A stretch of 64,000 bases of DNA from Rhizobium rhododendri (GCF_007000325.2 NZ_CP117268.1:434001-498000), one strand, 5' to 3'; counted from the stretch's first letter, positions 20,087 to 29,676 are shown. Made by a program: numbers and translations. The notes: a model not told the origin generated them from the letters alone.

Positions 20087-21745
20087 TTGACGTCGCTGGC
20101 CCTGGCCCCGGCGATGGCGATCCTTTTCTACAATGTTGCGTCTACCCGCATAGTAAAGGAGCGCGAAATTCAGGTTGAGGCCCTGCGCTCGGGTGAACTG
20201 GCTTCGTTGGAAATAACGCGGATCATCGATGGCTTGCAGAACGTGATGGCCACCCTGGCAGCTGCTCCGGTGGTTCAGGTATTCAACGTCGATGGCTGCA
20301 ACACTTATTTGCAGCGCTTGGGCAAGAGCCTGCCGCAGTTTGCCAGCCTCGGTGTGGTCGATAGTGGTGGCACCGTGCGCTGTATTCAGGACGGGAAGGG
20401 CTTGGGCATCACAATTGGCGACAGGCCTTATTTTCGCGAAGCCATGAGCAAAGGCACCTTCGTTGTTGGCGAATTCACCAAGGGTAGGGTCTCCGGCACC
20501 AACGTTCTGCCTTTGGCATTGCCGATCACGGCTGACACGGGAGGCATCTCCGGCATCGTGGTCGGGGCGCTGGATCTGAATTGGCTGGCGGCACGCCTGA
20601 AAGAGCGCGATTTTGGTCGTAACAACGCACTGACCGTCGCGGATCGCAACGGCGTCATCCTGGCGCGGGAACCGTTCCCCGACAGGTTTGTCGGCACTCT
20701 AATCCCTAGCGCATACCTGGGGCTAGTCAGCGCTTTTGCTCCCGGCACACTGGAAGTCAGCAGCCAGGACGGGACAAACCGCATCCTTGGCTATTATCCG
20801 CCTGCAAGTAATGCGGCAGGCCTTTATGTCAGTGCCGGCATCTCTACCGCTGACTTCTATGCCGACCTGAACCGCTCGACCTACATCAGTCTGGCGATCG
20901 TTTTCCTGGGTGTCATTGCAGCCTATTTTCTAGCCTGGTTCACAAGCACCCAACTCGTGCGTCGGCCGGTTAGCCGGTTGGTCACAACCATCAAGGCCTG
21001 GCAGAAGGATGATGTGGGAGCGCGCACCGGCATGGACGAACGGGATGGCGAGTTCGGGGTGGTTGGCTCGGCGATCGACCGGTTCATGGATGAGCTTGTT
21101 GCCGCCCGCCAGGAGCGGCGGCGCTCCGAGAAGCAGCGGGAATTGCTGGTTGGCGAACTCGACCACCGCGTCAAAAACCTTTTGACGACTGTCCAGGCGG
21201 TTGCTCGGCAGACCTTCCGGGACCACGAGCGCACGGACGAAGCGCTTGAAATTTTCAGCAAACGACTGACCGCGATGAGCGGAGCCCATCAGTTGCTGAT
21301 GAAGGACGACTGGCAAGCTGCCAGTCTTGCCGAACTCGTGGCGGCAGCCGTCACACCCTTCGATAATCCGGAGGCGTCTCAGTTCAGCGTCTTGGGGCCG
21401 GATCTGACGATTCACTCCAAAGCGGCCTTGGCGCTTGGGATGGCCCTGCACGAGATGTGCACCAATGCCGTCAAGTACGGGGCCTTGCGCGAGCCCTCCG
21501 GCCGTATCAGGATCACTTGGTCTTCTGGCTCTGAGACCGGCGCTCCCGACCCTGAGTTCCGGTTCACCTGGTCCGAGCATGATGGCCCACCGGTTCGGCC
21601 GCCCGAGCGAAAAGGGTTTGGATCAAGGATGATACAGCAGATCCTGGCGATCGAAATGGCGGCTGATGTCCATGTTGATTACAAAGTGACTGGTGTTGTC
21701 TGTCAACTCACGGCGCCATCTGCTGGATTGCGAGCCGCAAGATAA
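20087..21745 (+). CDS. HWE/HisKA_2-family membrane sensor histidine kinase
   Basis: 552 residues if started at TTG 20087; the true start is probably 12 codons earlier at an ATC (20051). Domains are a first membrane helix (about 1-18), a periplasmic Cache-like sensor (DRPYFREAMSKGTFVVGEFT), a second helix (about 270-290), a HAMP-like linker, and an HWE-type kinase. The phosphoacceptor His360 lies in ELDHRVKNLLTTVQAVARQT; the ATP-binding part has HEMCTNAVKYGALR, the FTWSEHDGPPV segment and KGFGSRMIQQ. HWE kinases are typical of Rhizobiales and often have orphan response regulators. No regulator gene is adjacent. It may be poorly translated because of the start codon. Confidence 0.88.
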   Translation: MTSLALAPAMAILFYNVASTRIVKEREIQVEALRSGELASLEITRIIDGLQNVMATLAAAPVVQVFNVDGCNTYLQRLGKSLPQFASLGVVDSGGTVRCIQDGKGLGITIGDRPYFREAMSKGTFVVGEFTKGRVSGTNVLPLALPITADTGGISGIVVGALDLNWLAARLKERDFGRNNALTVADRNGVILAREPFPDRFVGTLIPSAYLGLVSAFAPGTLEVSSQDGTNRILGYYPPASNAAGLYVSAGISTADFYADLNRSTYISLAIVFLGVIAAYFLAWFTSTQLVRRPVSRLVTTIKAWQKDDVGARTGMDERDGEFGVVGSAIDRFMDELVAARQERRRSEKQRELLVGELDHRVKNLLTTVQAVARQTFRDHERTDEALEIFSKRLTAMSGAHQLLMKDDWQAASLAELVAAAVTPFDNPEASQFSVLGPDLTIHSKAALALGMALHEMCTNAVKYGALREPSGRIRITWSSGSETGAPDPEFRFTWSEHDGPPVRPPERKGFGSRMIQQILAIEMAADVHVDYKVTGVVCQLTAPSAGLRAAR

Positions 21746-22180
21746 TTACGCCAGGCGCTGCCCGTCAGGGGCGGCTCCGGGTTTCCAATCGTCCAGCCGA
21801 TGCCGTTCCTCTCGAGAGCAACATCTCCCATATACTTCACCGCTGTCGGGCAGTTCGCAGCTACCGCGCCATGTACGCGGTCGCGGTCGAAATCGAGAAT
21901 TCGGACACGCCAGTTGAAAGCCTCAAACAATCGGCTTCTAAAGTCGCGACGACACTTAGACCTATAATTGATCATCCTTTTGCCCCAGCGGCCACTCTCA
22001 GAGACGCCGACGAATCTTTCAAGGTGCTCACGAGAATCATTAAGACGATCGTACGTGAGTAGCTGCGGCTAGGGAGCAGAATCCTGATATTGCCTTCCAG
22101 TACGTCGCTTCGATGTAGCGTCGGCTTCGCCTCAATCGTCTCGGGTTACTCCATGACACAACTGCTGAAAGCGCTAGCAC
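21746..22180. other. intergenic, no supported gene
   Basis: A 63-codon frame (21871-22062, plus) and a 90-codon frame (21703-21975, minus) compete here. Neither has a ribosome site or a recognised domain, so neither is called. Confidence 0.35.
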
Positions 22181-22197
22181 ACCCGCAGTCGGGTTTT
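22181..22197 (+). terminator. possible intrinsic terminator
   Basis: ACCCG-CAGT-CGGGT followed by TTT. It is a short five-pair stem with a weak T-run. It could end a transcript entering from the kinase side. Confidence 0.35.
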
Positions 22198-22471
22198 CTG
22201 TCTTAGCTGTTTATGCCACATCCTATGTCAGTCACTCCACCCGCAGTCGACGCGCAGTATTCTTTTTAAAACGGCCTCCCATCGCTGTTTCGGCAGTTTG
22301 ATTTGGTGCCAGGCGTGGGATGCGGCCGTGCAACTCACGTGAACCGAAAGGGACCGGGAGAAGCGGCTGGCAAGTGATGAAATTGGTATCGCGTCCCCAA
22401 CATCGATGAAGTTTTGCGGAACAGAGTGTAGTAGATACCCATCACCTTCCATCAAGATTAGGACGACCGCT

Positions 22472-22876
22472 ATGACCAAAGTCCCCAATGCCATCGATCT
22501 GCAGGTGGGCGCAAATATGCGCTTCCTACGCGTCCGCCTAGGCATCTCTCAGGAAACCTTGGCGGAGCATCTCGGCGTAGCGTTTCAGCAGGTTCAAAAA
22601 TACGAAAAAGGGGCGAACCGGATCAGTGCAAGCAAAATTGTGATGACCTGTCGCCTGTTTGGCTGCCCCATCGTGCACCTGTTCTACGGTGTCGAAGACG
22701 TCGACTTGGGTGCTGTGACTACCCCCCGTGCCAAGGACCAATCCAGCACTGCAATAAAGGCGATGAAACTGTTCGATACTATTCCGGGAAAGCAGCGGAC
22801 CGCACTACTCGCACTCATTCGCTCGCTCGCGGTGTCTGATTTGGCATCCGAAGATGAGGATGGATCCCATGACTAG
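22472..22876 (+). CDS. XRE-family helix-turn-helix regulator
   Basis: 134 residues. The N-terminal HTH (about residues 10-65) is clear: VGANMRFLRVRLGISQETLA, EHLGVAFQQVQKYEKGANRI, and ASKIVMTCRLFGCPIVHLFY. The remaining acidic, low-complexity tail has no domain. This XRE type is frequent in rhizobia, where most members are uncharacterised. The ATG at 22472 with AGGACGA upstream is chosen over an earlier frame start without a ribosome site. The target genes are unknown. Confidence 0.85.
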   Translation: MTKVPNAIDLQVGANMRFLRVRLGISQETLAEHLGVAFQQVQKYEKGANRISASKIVMTCRLFGCPIVHLFYGVEDVDLGAVTTPRAKDQSSTAIKAMKLFDTIPGKQRTALLALIRSLAVSDLASEDEDGSHD

Positions 22877-22953
22877 AGCGTCGCGCGGCCTTTTTGAATC
22901 CGGCGATTTCCCTTGGCTTCGATTTATAATTCAACATGGCAGGAGGACTTGCC

Positions 22954-23213
22954 ATGTCACGCACCTACTCTTTGGATCTTCGCCAGCGGAACGTTAATGC
23001 GATAACGCAGGGCGCAACGCGTCGGGCAACCCAGCGGCAGTGGCAAATTGGGCCCTTAGTAGGATGCTATTATCATCAACGTAAAGGCGAAACGGGACGT
23101 AACCATGCCCGACCTGGTGGCATGGCTGGAAAAGAATAATGGTGTGAAGGCGTCGAACCTGTCAAGCTACTTTACCGGGGCCTTAGAAAACGTATGGCCC
23201 GTCCCGCTTGCAT
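22954..23213 (+). pseudogene. N-terminal remnant of an IS630-type transposase
   Basis: After an excellent ribosome site (AGGAGG at 22941-22946) the frame reads SRTYSLDLRQRNVNAITQGA then TRRATQRQW, which matches the helix-turn-helix start of IS630-family transposases. Homology fades after about 35 residues, then the frame ends. A second frame shortly after (MPDLVAWLEKNNGVKAS) may be the next part of the same transposase. The catalytic DDE domain is absent, so this is a dead fragment. Confidence 0.5.
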
Positions 23214-23580
23214 GAGGATTGTACGATTTGCTGATCAGTCAGCGTCAACGTATACGGTCTCATGAGGAGCCTCATTGCCAATGATGACATCCGCACGTTC
23301 AGAGCCCCAATAAACACTTCGGCAACCAGTGCCATTTTTTAACCTGGCTTTCCAACCGCCGCTCGACTGTCAGGCCATCATCACGATCCTTCCTGCAAAC
23401 CTCGTTGGGCTGCGCGGGTGCGCAGCCTATCCGATTAAACAGCTACCGGTTAAGAGATTCTTCGTCTGAAGTTGGATTGCGGTGCCACATCGGATTTCGC
23501 CATGGCGGGTGCGGGACAATATAGAGGGAAGAGGATCAGCGTCGGTGTCCGCCCGGAAAGGCAGGCAGTTAGTCCGTTAG
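23214..23580. other. intergenic, no supported gene
   Basis: It lies between the transposase remnant and a dispersed repeat, with no supportable gene. It is probably eroded mobile-element sequence. Confidence 0.3.
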
Positions 23581-23581
23581 G

Positions 23582-23680
23582 GTTCCATAAATGGGCGTTA
23601 CGGTACAATTCATTGATTTCGTTTGAAAAACGTTTGATGCGTGAGTGGTCAAAGGTTCCGATCCTTTCAAGGCGTTCACC
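23582..23680. repeat. dispersed element, copy with both conserved ends
   Basis: It begins with TTCCATAAATGGGCGTTACG and ends with GATCCTTTCAAGGCGTTCACC. Similar pairs of ends occur at 31242-31300 and 52318-52400. The interior is not conserved. It is a candidate short interspersed element of this genome. Confidence 0.5.
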
Positions 23681-23848
23681 TTAAACTGCAACTAACTTAT
23701 TTCATTGGGACAGATTTCGGCCTTGCGGTAAAAGCCGGCTATTCTCTCTTGCAGGCCTTCTGGAGGCCATTGGTCATACACGCGACCGTCCCGCGTCCGA
23801 AAGCCATCCCCGTCATCAATCAATTTTATACTGACCAAAACTTAGCCA

Positions 23849-23877
23849 TTGACCTAAGTATCTTATTCGCGCATAGT
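23849..23877 (+). promoter_or_regulatory. promoter of second ArsR-AHSA1 pair
   Basis: TTGACC (23849-23854), a 17-bp spacer and CATAGT (23872-23877). The first ATG lies only eight bases after the -10 box, so the transcript would have almost no leader. An inverted repeat GTTAGC...GCTAAC (23876-23893) overlaps the -10 box and this ATG and could be the regulator's operator. Confidence 0.5.
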
Positions 23878-23884
23878 TAGCTTT

Positions 23885-24229
23885 ATGGCTAACCAAACTA
23901 TGGCTCTCAACTCGGTCTTCCACGCACTTGCGGATCCCACCCGCAGGGCGGTCATCCAGCGTCTGACCAAAGGCCCGGCAACGGTGAGCGAATTGGCGGA
24001 GCCGTTCGACATGGCGCTGCCGTCGTTCGTCAAACATATTGCGGTGCTGGAGGAGTCGCATCTGATTGTCTCGCGCAAACAGGGACGCATCCGGACCTGC
24101 AGTCTCGAAAGCGGGAACTTCGTCGCGGCCGAACGCTGGTTCGATGACATACGGGCGCAATGGGAAAGCCGGTACGAAAACCTAGACAATCTATTGCTAA
24201 CATTGAAAGGAGACAAGAATGACGTCTGA
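23885..24229 (+). CDS. ArsR-family transcriptional regulator
   Basis: 114 residues; winged helix-turn-helix with VFHALADPTRRAVIQRLTKG at the start and MALPSFVKHIAVLEESHLIV as the recognition region. Like the regulator at 15560-15874 it lacks metal-binding cysteines and is followed by an AHSA1 gene. The start could also be the ATG at 23900 (MALNSVFHALADPTRR), which many homologues use. It overlaps the next gene by 11 bases. Confidence 0.87.
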   Translation: MANQTMALNSVFHALADPTRRAVIQRLTKGPATVSELAEPFDMALPSFVKHIAVLEESHLIVSRKQGRIRTCSLESGNFVAAERWFDDIRAQWESRYENLDNLLLTLKGDKNDV

Positions 24230-24725
24230 TTTACGCTTTGAATTTTCCGCCGACATGACCAGCAACGTGATTAAGGTGGTACGGGAGTTCGATGCTCCCC
24301 ACCTGCTCGTGTGGGACTGCCACACCAAACGCGAACTGCTCGACCGCTGGTTTGCGCCGAAGCCTTTGACCACAGAAACGAAGCACATGGACTTCCGCGA
24401 GGGTGGATACTGGCACTATGCCATGATTACCCCTGACAACCAGAAATTCTGGAACCGCTTGGACTATAAGACAATCACGCCAATCGACGGCTACACGGCC
24501 CTGGATGGCTTCTGCGACGAGACCGGCGCCGTAAACCCAGACATGCCGGGATCGCATTGGGACGTCAGGTTTGCTGGCGCCAGCCAGCGCACGCTGGTCA
24601 CAACCGTTGTTCAGTACGCCTCGTCAGAGGCTCTCCAGACGGTTATCGACATGGGCATGAAAGATGGCATGGCTTCGACCATGGAGCGCCTCGACGAATT
24701 GCTGCCGGTACTGCTGGCGGGCTAA
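24219..24725 (+). CDS. SRPBCC/AHSA1-family protein
   Basis: 168 residues with the AHSA1 pattern: VVREFDAPHLLVWDCHTKRE, LLDRWFAPKPLT, FREGGYWHYAMITPD, and C-terminal GMKDGMASTMERLDELLPVL. The ribosome site AAAGGAGA sits inside the ArsR gene. The pair is the second ArsR-AHSA1 module in the window; its sequence differs clearly from the first, so it is not a recent duplication. Its ligand and function are unknown. Confidence 0.86.
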   Translation: MTSDLRFEFSADMTSNVIKVVREFDAPHLLVWDCHTKRELLDRWFAPKPLTTETKHMDFREGGYWHYAMITPDNQKFWNRLDYKTITPIDGYTALDGFCDETGAVNPDMPGSHWDVRFAGASQRTLVTTVVQYASSEALQTVIDMGMKDGMASTMERLDELLPVLLAG

Positions 24726-24966
24726 CAATAGGCCTCAATCCAAGGTCATACAGGCACTATTGGCTGCCAGTGTGACCTATGAATGGCGCCCGAGCACAAG
24801 TGTACTTGTGAAATCAACACAAACTAAAGCAGCCGTGTGCTTAAAAATACAAGGTCGGCAGCTCAGTTCCCTTCAGGGCCACAGGCTTTGGTAGAAGTCC
24901 GACAAACTTTCGTGTTTGAGATAACTAGATTGAAAGGACTGCCGGCTATCAAGTCCTAGCTCTTGG
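24726..24966. other. intergenic, no supported gene
   Basis: It holds the leader of the next gene. No clear terminator or promoter boxes could be assigned. Confidence 0.3.
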
Positions 24967-26385
24967 GTGAGCGATCCCTTATCGATACGGCCTCGTATGC
25001 GTTTCGTTCGTTTCAAACTGGTTGGCCCGACTATTCTCGGCATGGCTGTCCTTATCGCCGGTATGGCCGCCATTTCCTATTTCGGAGTAGGGCGGCTAGA
25101 TGCGGAGACCCGGCGACGGCAGGAAATGTTGGTCGAACGGAACGTCTCTATCTGGATCAGCGAGGTTGAATTTTCCCTGACTGCCTGGACGGTCTGGGAC
25201 GAGGCAATCGCCAATCTCGACAATGTGTTCGATCGCTCATGGACTGACCGCAACATTGGCGCATCTTTGATCGGTACATCGCGTACACGTGCGGTCATCG
25301 TGCTAGATGCCACCGATAAGATCATCTATTCTAAGACGGATGAGACCGTGCAGGGTCTGTCGTATTTTGTCAGGGGGCCATCGTCGATCGCAAAGGACGC
25401 GGCTGAGCTGGTGAAAGGCGTTCGCATAAGGGAGCAGCAGCACAAGCAACCCGGGATTCCTCAACCGATTGCGGTAAGCCGGATCATGGTCATCGGCGAC
25501 GAATCTGTTCTCCTTTCCGCAAGCCTGTTTCAACCGGACTTCGGGACGTCGAAGCCCAAGGGACCGCGTGGACCCATTCTGATCACTGCCATGCCGATAG
25601 CGGGCACGCTGCAGGGCGTTTTCGGGGAGCGGTTCGATCTGGACGACGCACGCATCGAGCCCCTGGGTGAGGTCTCGCCGGACCGGGCGAGGGCTGCAAT
25701 TGCGGTAGGGCCACAAGGCGAGGTCGAAGTCATATCATGGCGTTCACCAACTCCGGCAACCGATATATTGTGGCAGTCGTCTCCCCTGATTGTCACGGTA
25801 GGCCTGGTCCTAATTATAGGATCGTATCTGATGATCAAAACGTCCCACTCCGCCGCCCAGTCCCTTCTGGGACGCGAACGTCAAATGCGCCATGCCGCGA
25901 CCCATGACTTTCTTACAGGTCTTCCAAATCGATTTTTGTTGGATCTGGAGTTCGTCGCTTGCACGAGCGCTGGTGTGACGCAGGTGATATGTCTCGATCT
26001 GGATGGCTTCAAGGGTGTAAACGATCGCCACGGTCACGCGACTGGCGATGAGTTGCTGCAAGTGGTGGCCGAGCGGCTCCGATCTGGGACACGCGGCTTG
26101 GATCGGATTTTCCGTCTTGGTGGCGACGAGTTCGCGATATTCATGCCCTGTATCTCGACCGAGGAAGCCAGAGAGGCTTGCCAAAGACTGTCAGCCTTGC
26201 TCGCAGCGAAGTTTAAGTTGTCGATTTGTGAGGTTTCGATCGGGGCATCATTCGGCATAAGCCAAGCTGATGAAAGAACGCCAAATTGTGATGCGGCGCT
26301 GAAAGCCGCAGATGCCGCGCTGTACCATGCAAAGTCGGTTAAACGCGGTAGTGTGGTGGTGAATGGCGATTTGAGCCGCACTTGA
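24967..26385 (+). CDS. membrane diguanylate cyclase with periplasmic CHASE4 domain
   Basis: 472 residues. A membrane helix (about 18-40), a CHASE4 sensor (about 55-265; TAWTVWDEAIANLD is typical) and a second helix (about 275-293) precede one GGDEF domain. The domain opens with ATHDFLTGLPNRFLLD, and the active-site motif GGDEF is intact at 385-389. The inhibitory RxxD site five residues before GGDEF appears absent (DRIFRLGGDEF). The protein should make cyclic-di-GMP. The start is GTG; an ATG ten codons later is possible. It shares architecture with the N-terminal part of the 710-residue protein at 9499-11631. Confidence 0.9.
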   Translation: MSDPLSIRPRMRFVRFKLVGPTILGMAVLIAGMAAISYFGVGRLDAETRRRQEMLVERNVSIWISEVEFSLTAWTVWDEAIANLDNVFDRSWTDRNIGASLIGTSRTRAVIVLDATDKIIYSKTDETVQGLSYFVRGPSSIAKDAAELVKGVRIREQQHKQPGIPQPIAVSRIMVIGDESVLLSASLFQPDFGTSKPKGPRGPILITAMPIAGTLQGVFGERFDLDDARIEPLGEVSPDRARAAIAVGPQGEVEVISWRSPTPATDILWQSSPLIVTVGLVLIIGSYLMIKTSHSAAQSLLGRERQMRHAATHDFLTGLPNRFLLDLEFVACTSAGVTQVICLDLDGFKGVNDRHGHATGDELLQVVAERLRSGTRGLDRIFRLGGDEFAIFMPCISTEEAREACQRLSALLAAKFKLSICEVSIGASFGISQADERTPNCDAALKAADAALYHAKSVKRGSVVVNGDLSRT

Positions 26386-26986
26386 CTGACAAAGGCAGGC
26401 CATCTTCCGAAGGAACGTATACCACCTGCGGCGCCTTCAACGTCAGATAGAGCGGCATCCTTTCGATGAGAGAAGGTGGTTAAAGCATCCGCGTTCTCGA
26501 CGTTCAACACTTTGCCCGTATTCGCACCAAGGGTTTAGTGTGCATAGGTTATCGTAAGCACCGACATCGAGTAACTGCGCTAACGTTCCCATTCATCAGA
26601 ATGACTTCGTATTTCTTGAAGAAATGTTTTAGCCGGCAAATTTGCCTTTATTGATTATTAATTTCTTTTCGTCAAACTCTTACTATGGAGTAATGTACTC
26701 TGTACAATATTCTGTCTTAGTCGCAGTGGGGCTGCGCTTCGATTTCCAGGGGCAGGCAAAATAATTTGTCTCCTCCTGTTTTGTACTGGTAGTCGGATCA
26801 CGAACGTTCGCTAGGTCTCAAAAACCTATCGCGTATGCCTCAACATCTGATTTGCCCCACTTCGGATGCATGACGCAAACCGTTCCAAAACATCAAAAAA
26901 TCCATGTCAAGTCCCTGTCTCATTGGGTAGCAGAGTTCCGTCTGCGGCTGAGCATTCACGGGACGACCTCTAAGGGACTTCGGCTA
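26386..26986. other. intergenic, no supported gene
   Basis: 600 bp, AT-rich in its right half (26600-26710). It probably carries the chemoreceptor promoter. No coding sequence is supported. Confidence 0.4.
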
Positions 26987-28918
26987 ATGCTCGCCTTCTT
27001 CAATAATATGAGAATTCTTCGTAAGATCGCTCTGACCCTAGTTGCGTTGATGATTGTCAGCCTTGGGGTGAGTGCGATTAGTCTTCAGTCGCTCTCGGCG
27101 CAGAAGCAGGCCGCGGGATGGAGTGACCACACCTATAAAGTTCTTGGCGTGTTGCAAAACATCGTCGAGGCGATGGTAAACCAAGAAACGGGGATGCGCG
27201 GTTATGTCATCTCCGGTGATGAGAAGTTCCTCGATCCACAAAAGGCTGGCGCTGCCGTCTATCTCGACAGTCTGTCTCAGATACGCACACTGACCTCTGA
27301 CAACGCCGTTCAGCAAAGACGCCTCGACGAACTCGACGCGATGGTCAAAACCTGGACGCAGAAGGTCGTTAATCCGGAACTGTCGCTGATGAAGAATGCC
27401 GCGACCTATGAGCAAGCTCGCCAGATTGAAATCTCAGGTGCAGGCAAGGCATCCATGGACGGTATTCGTGCAAAGATCAAAGAGATGGCTGGTGATGAAG
27501 CTGGCCTTCTGGTCACGCGCGCTGCAACGGCGGATGCAGCCGCATCCACTGCGCAGTTAGCAATCTTCGGCGGAGGCGCTGCCATGCTGCTCGTGGCTGT
27601 GATCGGAATGTTTATTCTCAATCTCGGTTTGGTACGACCCATCAATGGTATCAACGTAACGATGAAGATGCTTGCAGGCGGTAAAACTGACCTTGTTATC
27701 CCAGGCACTGACCGCAAGGACGAAGTCGGCGAGATGGCAGCCGCTGTCGAGGTGTTCCGCGCCAATGCAGTGACCACGCTGCGCCTTGAACACGAGGCTG
27801 ATGCGCAACGAAGCCTGACCGAGGAAGAGCGCCAGCAAAAGGCGGCAACCGACCGGGCTCGCAGTGAGGCCATGTCACAGGCGACATCCGGTCTCGGTGA
27901 AGGCCTGAAGCATTTGGCTGATGGTGACTTGACCTTCCAGCTGACCGCACCGTTTGCTGCAGATTTCGAAACCCTGCGTGAAGATTTTAACTCTGCCGTC
28001 GGCCAACTTGCCGAAACGATGCGGGCCGTCGCGGAAGCAACGGGCGCCATCGACAATGGTAGCCGTGAGGTCAGCGCCAGTGCCGACGATCTCTCCAAGC
28101 GCACCGAACAGCAGGCTGCATCCCTTGAAGAAACTGCCGCTGCTCTCGACCAGATCACTGTCAACGTTGCGAATTCCTCTAAGCGCGCCGATGAGGCCCG
28201 CAGTGTTGCGGTTCGAGCTAACGAGAGTGCGGCCCAATCCGGCAAGGTGGTTGCCGATGCCGTCGACGCTATGCAGAAGATCGAGCAGTCTTCAAACGAG
28301 ATTTCCAATATCATCGGCGTCATCGACGAGATCGCCTTCCAGACTAACCTCCTGGCGCTGAATGCCGGGGTCGAGGCGGCGCGAGCCGGAGAGGCGGGCA
28401 AGGGATTTGCTGTGGTGGCGCAGGAAGTGCGCGAATTGGCGCAAAGGTCAGCGAAAGCAGCAAAAGAGATCAAGGAGTTGATCCGCAGCTCCTCGGCCGA
28501 GGTCCAAAATGGGGTCAAGCTGGTCAGCGACACGGGCGCGGCGCTTAAGACGATCGAAGGTTACATCGTCACCGTCAATCAGCACATGAACTCGATCGCG
28601 ACATCGGCAAAGGAACAGTCCGTCGGGCTCGGCGAGGTCAACACTGCCGTCAACCAGATGGACCAGGTGACTCAGCAGAATGCGGCTATGGTCGAGGAAA
28701 CCAGCGCTGCGGGCGCGTCGCTTGCCAATGAAAGTGGCAGATTGCGGGAACTAATTTCGCAGTTCCAGCTTGGCAGTGCGTTACGCCAAACGGCAGTGGT
28801 CATGGCGGCAGGGCACATGCATCGTCCTGTCACCTCTCCGGTAAAACGTCTGGCGGGAAAGGTCGCCAAAGCATTTTCCGGTAACGCAGCGGTCAAGGAA
28901 AGCTGGGAGGAGTTTTGA
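26987..28918 (+). CDS. methyl-accepting chemotaxis protein with CHASE3 sensor
   Basis: 643 residues. Two membrane helices (about 12-32 and 190-212) flank a CHASE3 periplasmic domain (NIVEAMVNQETGMRGYVISG). A HAMP domain follows, then a long signalling coiled coil with the conserved tip around EIAFQTNLLALNAGVEAARA. The C-terminus ends in WEEF (last six residues ESWEEF), which resembles the xWxxF tether used by CheR and CheB on major receptors. The ATG at 26987 is supported by AAGGGA; an earlier in-frame start adds 45 unlikely residues. It is coupled to a CheW gene, so the pair should feed a chemotaxis array elsewhere in the genome. Confidence 0.93.
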   Translation: MLAFFNNMRILRKIALTLVALMIVSLGVSAISLQSLSAQKQAAGWSDHTYKVLGVLQNIVEAMVNQETGMRGYVISGDEKFLDPQKAGAAVYLDSLSQIRTLTSDNAVQQRRLDELDAMVKTWTQKVVNPELSLMKNAATYEQARQIEISGAGKASMDGIRAKIKEMAGDEAGLLVTRAATADAAASTAQLAIFGGGAAMLLVAVIGMFILNLGLVRPINGINVTMKMLAGGKTDLVIPGTDRKDEVGEMAAAVEVFRANAVTTLRLEHEADAQRSLTEEERQQKAATDRARSEAMSQATSGLGEGLKHLADGDLTFQLTAPFAADFETLREDFNSAVGQLAETMRAVAEATGAIDNGSREVSASADDLSKRTEQQAASLEETAAALDQITVNVANSSKRADEARSVAVRANESAAQSGKVVADAVDAMQKIEQSSNEISNIIGVIDEIAFQTNLLALNAGVEAARAGEAGKGFAVVAQEVRELAQRSAKAAKEIKELIRSSSAEVQNGVKLVSDTGAALKTIEGYIVTVNQHMNSIATSAKEQSVGLGEVNTAVNQMDQVTQQNAAMVEETSAAGASLANESGRLRELISQFQLGSALRQTAVVMAAGHMHRPVTSPVKRLAGKVAKAFSGNAAVKESWEEF

Positions 28919-29400
28919 TGACCGGTTCGGGCTATAGCGCGATCAACACAGGCGAGATGCTTGAGATCATCGCCTTCCGACTGCACGATCAGGAGTTTTG
29001 CGTCCGCACGACAGCCATCCGCGAGATCCGCGGATGGGGTCCTGCCACTCCGATCCCCCATGCTCCCGCCGATGTGATCGGTGTCATGAACTTGCGCGGG
29101 ACAGTCATTCCAATCATCGACTTTGCCAACAAGCTTGGGATGGAAAGCACCGAACCGAACGAGCGAAGTGCCATTGTTGTTGCGGAAGTTCACGGAATGG
29201 CGATGGGGTTGATCGTAGACGGCGTCTCCGACATCCTGACGATCGCGGCAAGTCTGCTCCAACCCGTTCCGGAAGTTAGCATTTCCAGCGGTATGCGGTA
29301 TGCCGACGGCATCATTACGCAGCCGGCTGGCATGATCTGTTTTCTCAATCTGGAGCGCATGTTTGAGAATACAGAAGCGTCGAACCTACTCGCCGCATAG
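28918..29400 (+). CDS. cheW: CheW chemotaxis adaptor
   Basis: 160 residues. CheW features: EIIAFRLHDQEFCVRTTAIR, the loop IPHAPADVIGVMNLRGTVIP and IVDGVSDILTIAASLLQPVP. It couples receptors to the CheA kinase at the inner membrane. The start ATG overlaps the receptor stop (TGATG), with GGAGG just before it. No CheA, CheY or other che gene is in the window, so this is a receptor-adaptor pair separate from a main che operon. Confidence 0.92.
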   Translation: MTGSGYSAINTGEMLEIIAFRLHDQEFCVRTTAIREIRGWGPATPIPHAPADVIGVMNLRGTVIPIIDFANKLGMESTEPNERSAIVVAEVHGMAMGLIVDGVSDILTIAASLLQPVPEVSISSGMRYADGIITQPAGMICFLNLERMFENTEASNLLAA

Positions 29401-29435
29401 TGCTCGTTTAACCATCCTCATAGGACGACAGTGGT

Positions 29436-29591
29436 ATGGCGACCATCATCGCATTTCCCGTCAAGATGACGCCGGTTAACCAACCGGGACATGATACGGA
29501 AAGCTATTCGTTTTATGAGATCGCACTTGCCGAATTGGTACGGAAACCCGGGCGCAACTGGCCCTCCTGCATGCCATGCCGGGGGGCTTAG
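29436..29591 (+). CDS. small hypothetical protein
   Basis: A 51-codon frame with AGGA upstream of the ATG. The encoded peptide has a hydrophobic start (MATIIAFPVKM) and a CMPC pair near its C-terminus. It lies between cheW and the HD-GYP gene on the same strand. There is no family match, so it may be spurious. Confidence 0.3.
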   Translation: MATIIAFPVKMTPVNQPGHDTESYSFYEIALAELVRKPGRNWPSCMPCRGA

Positions 29592-29676
29592 GGCTCCGCA
29601 TCGACGCTGCTGATATATCGAGAGTAAACGTGAAGTAAAAGTCGCTTCAGCGCATCAGATCATAATAGGAGCGATC

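Noticed and set aside
21703-22062. Two competing small frames after the sensor kinase
   Set aside because: They overlap each other on opposite strands, have no ribosome site and no resemblance to known proteins.
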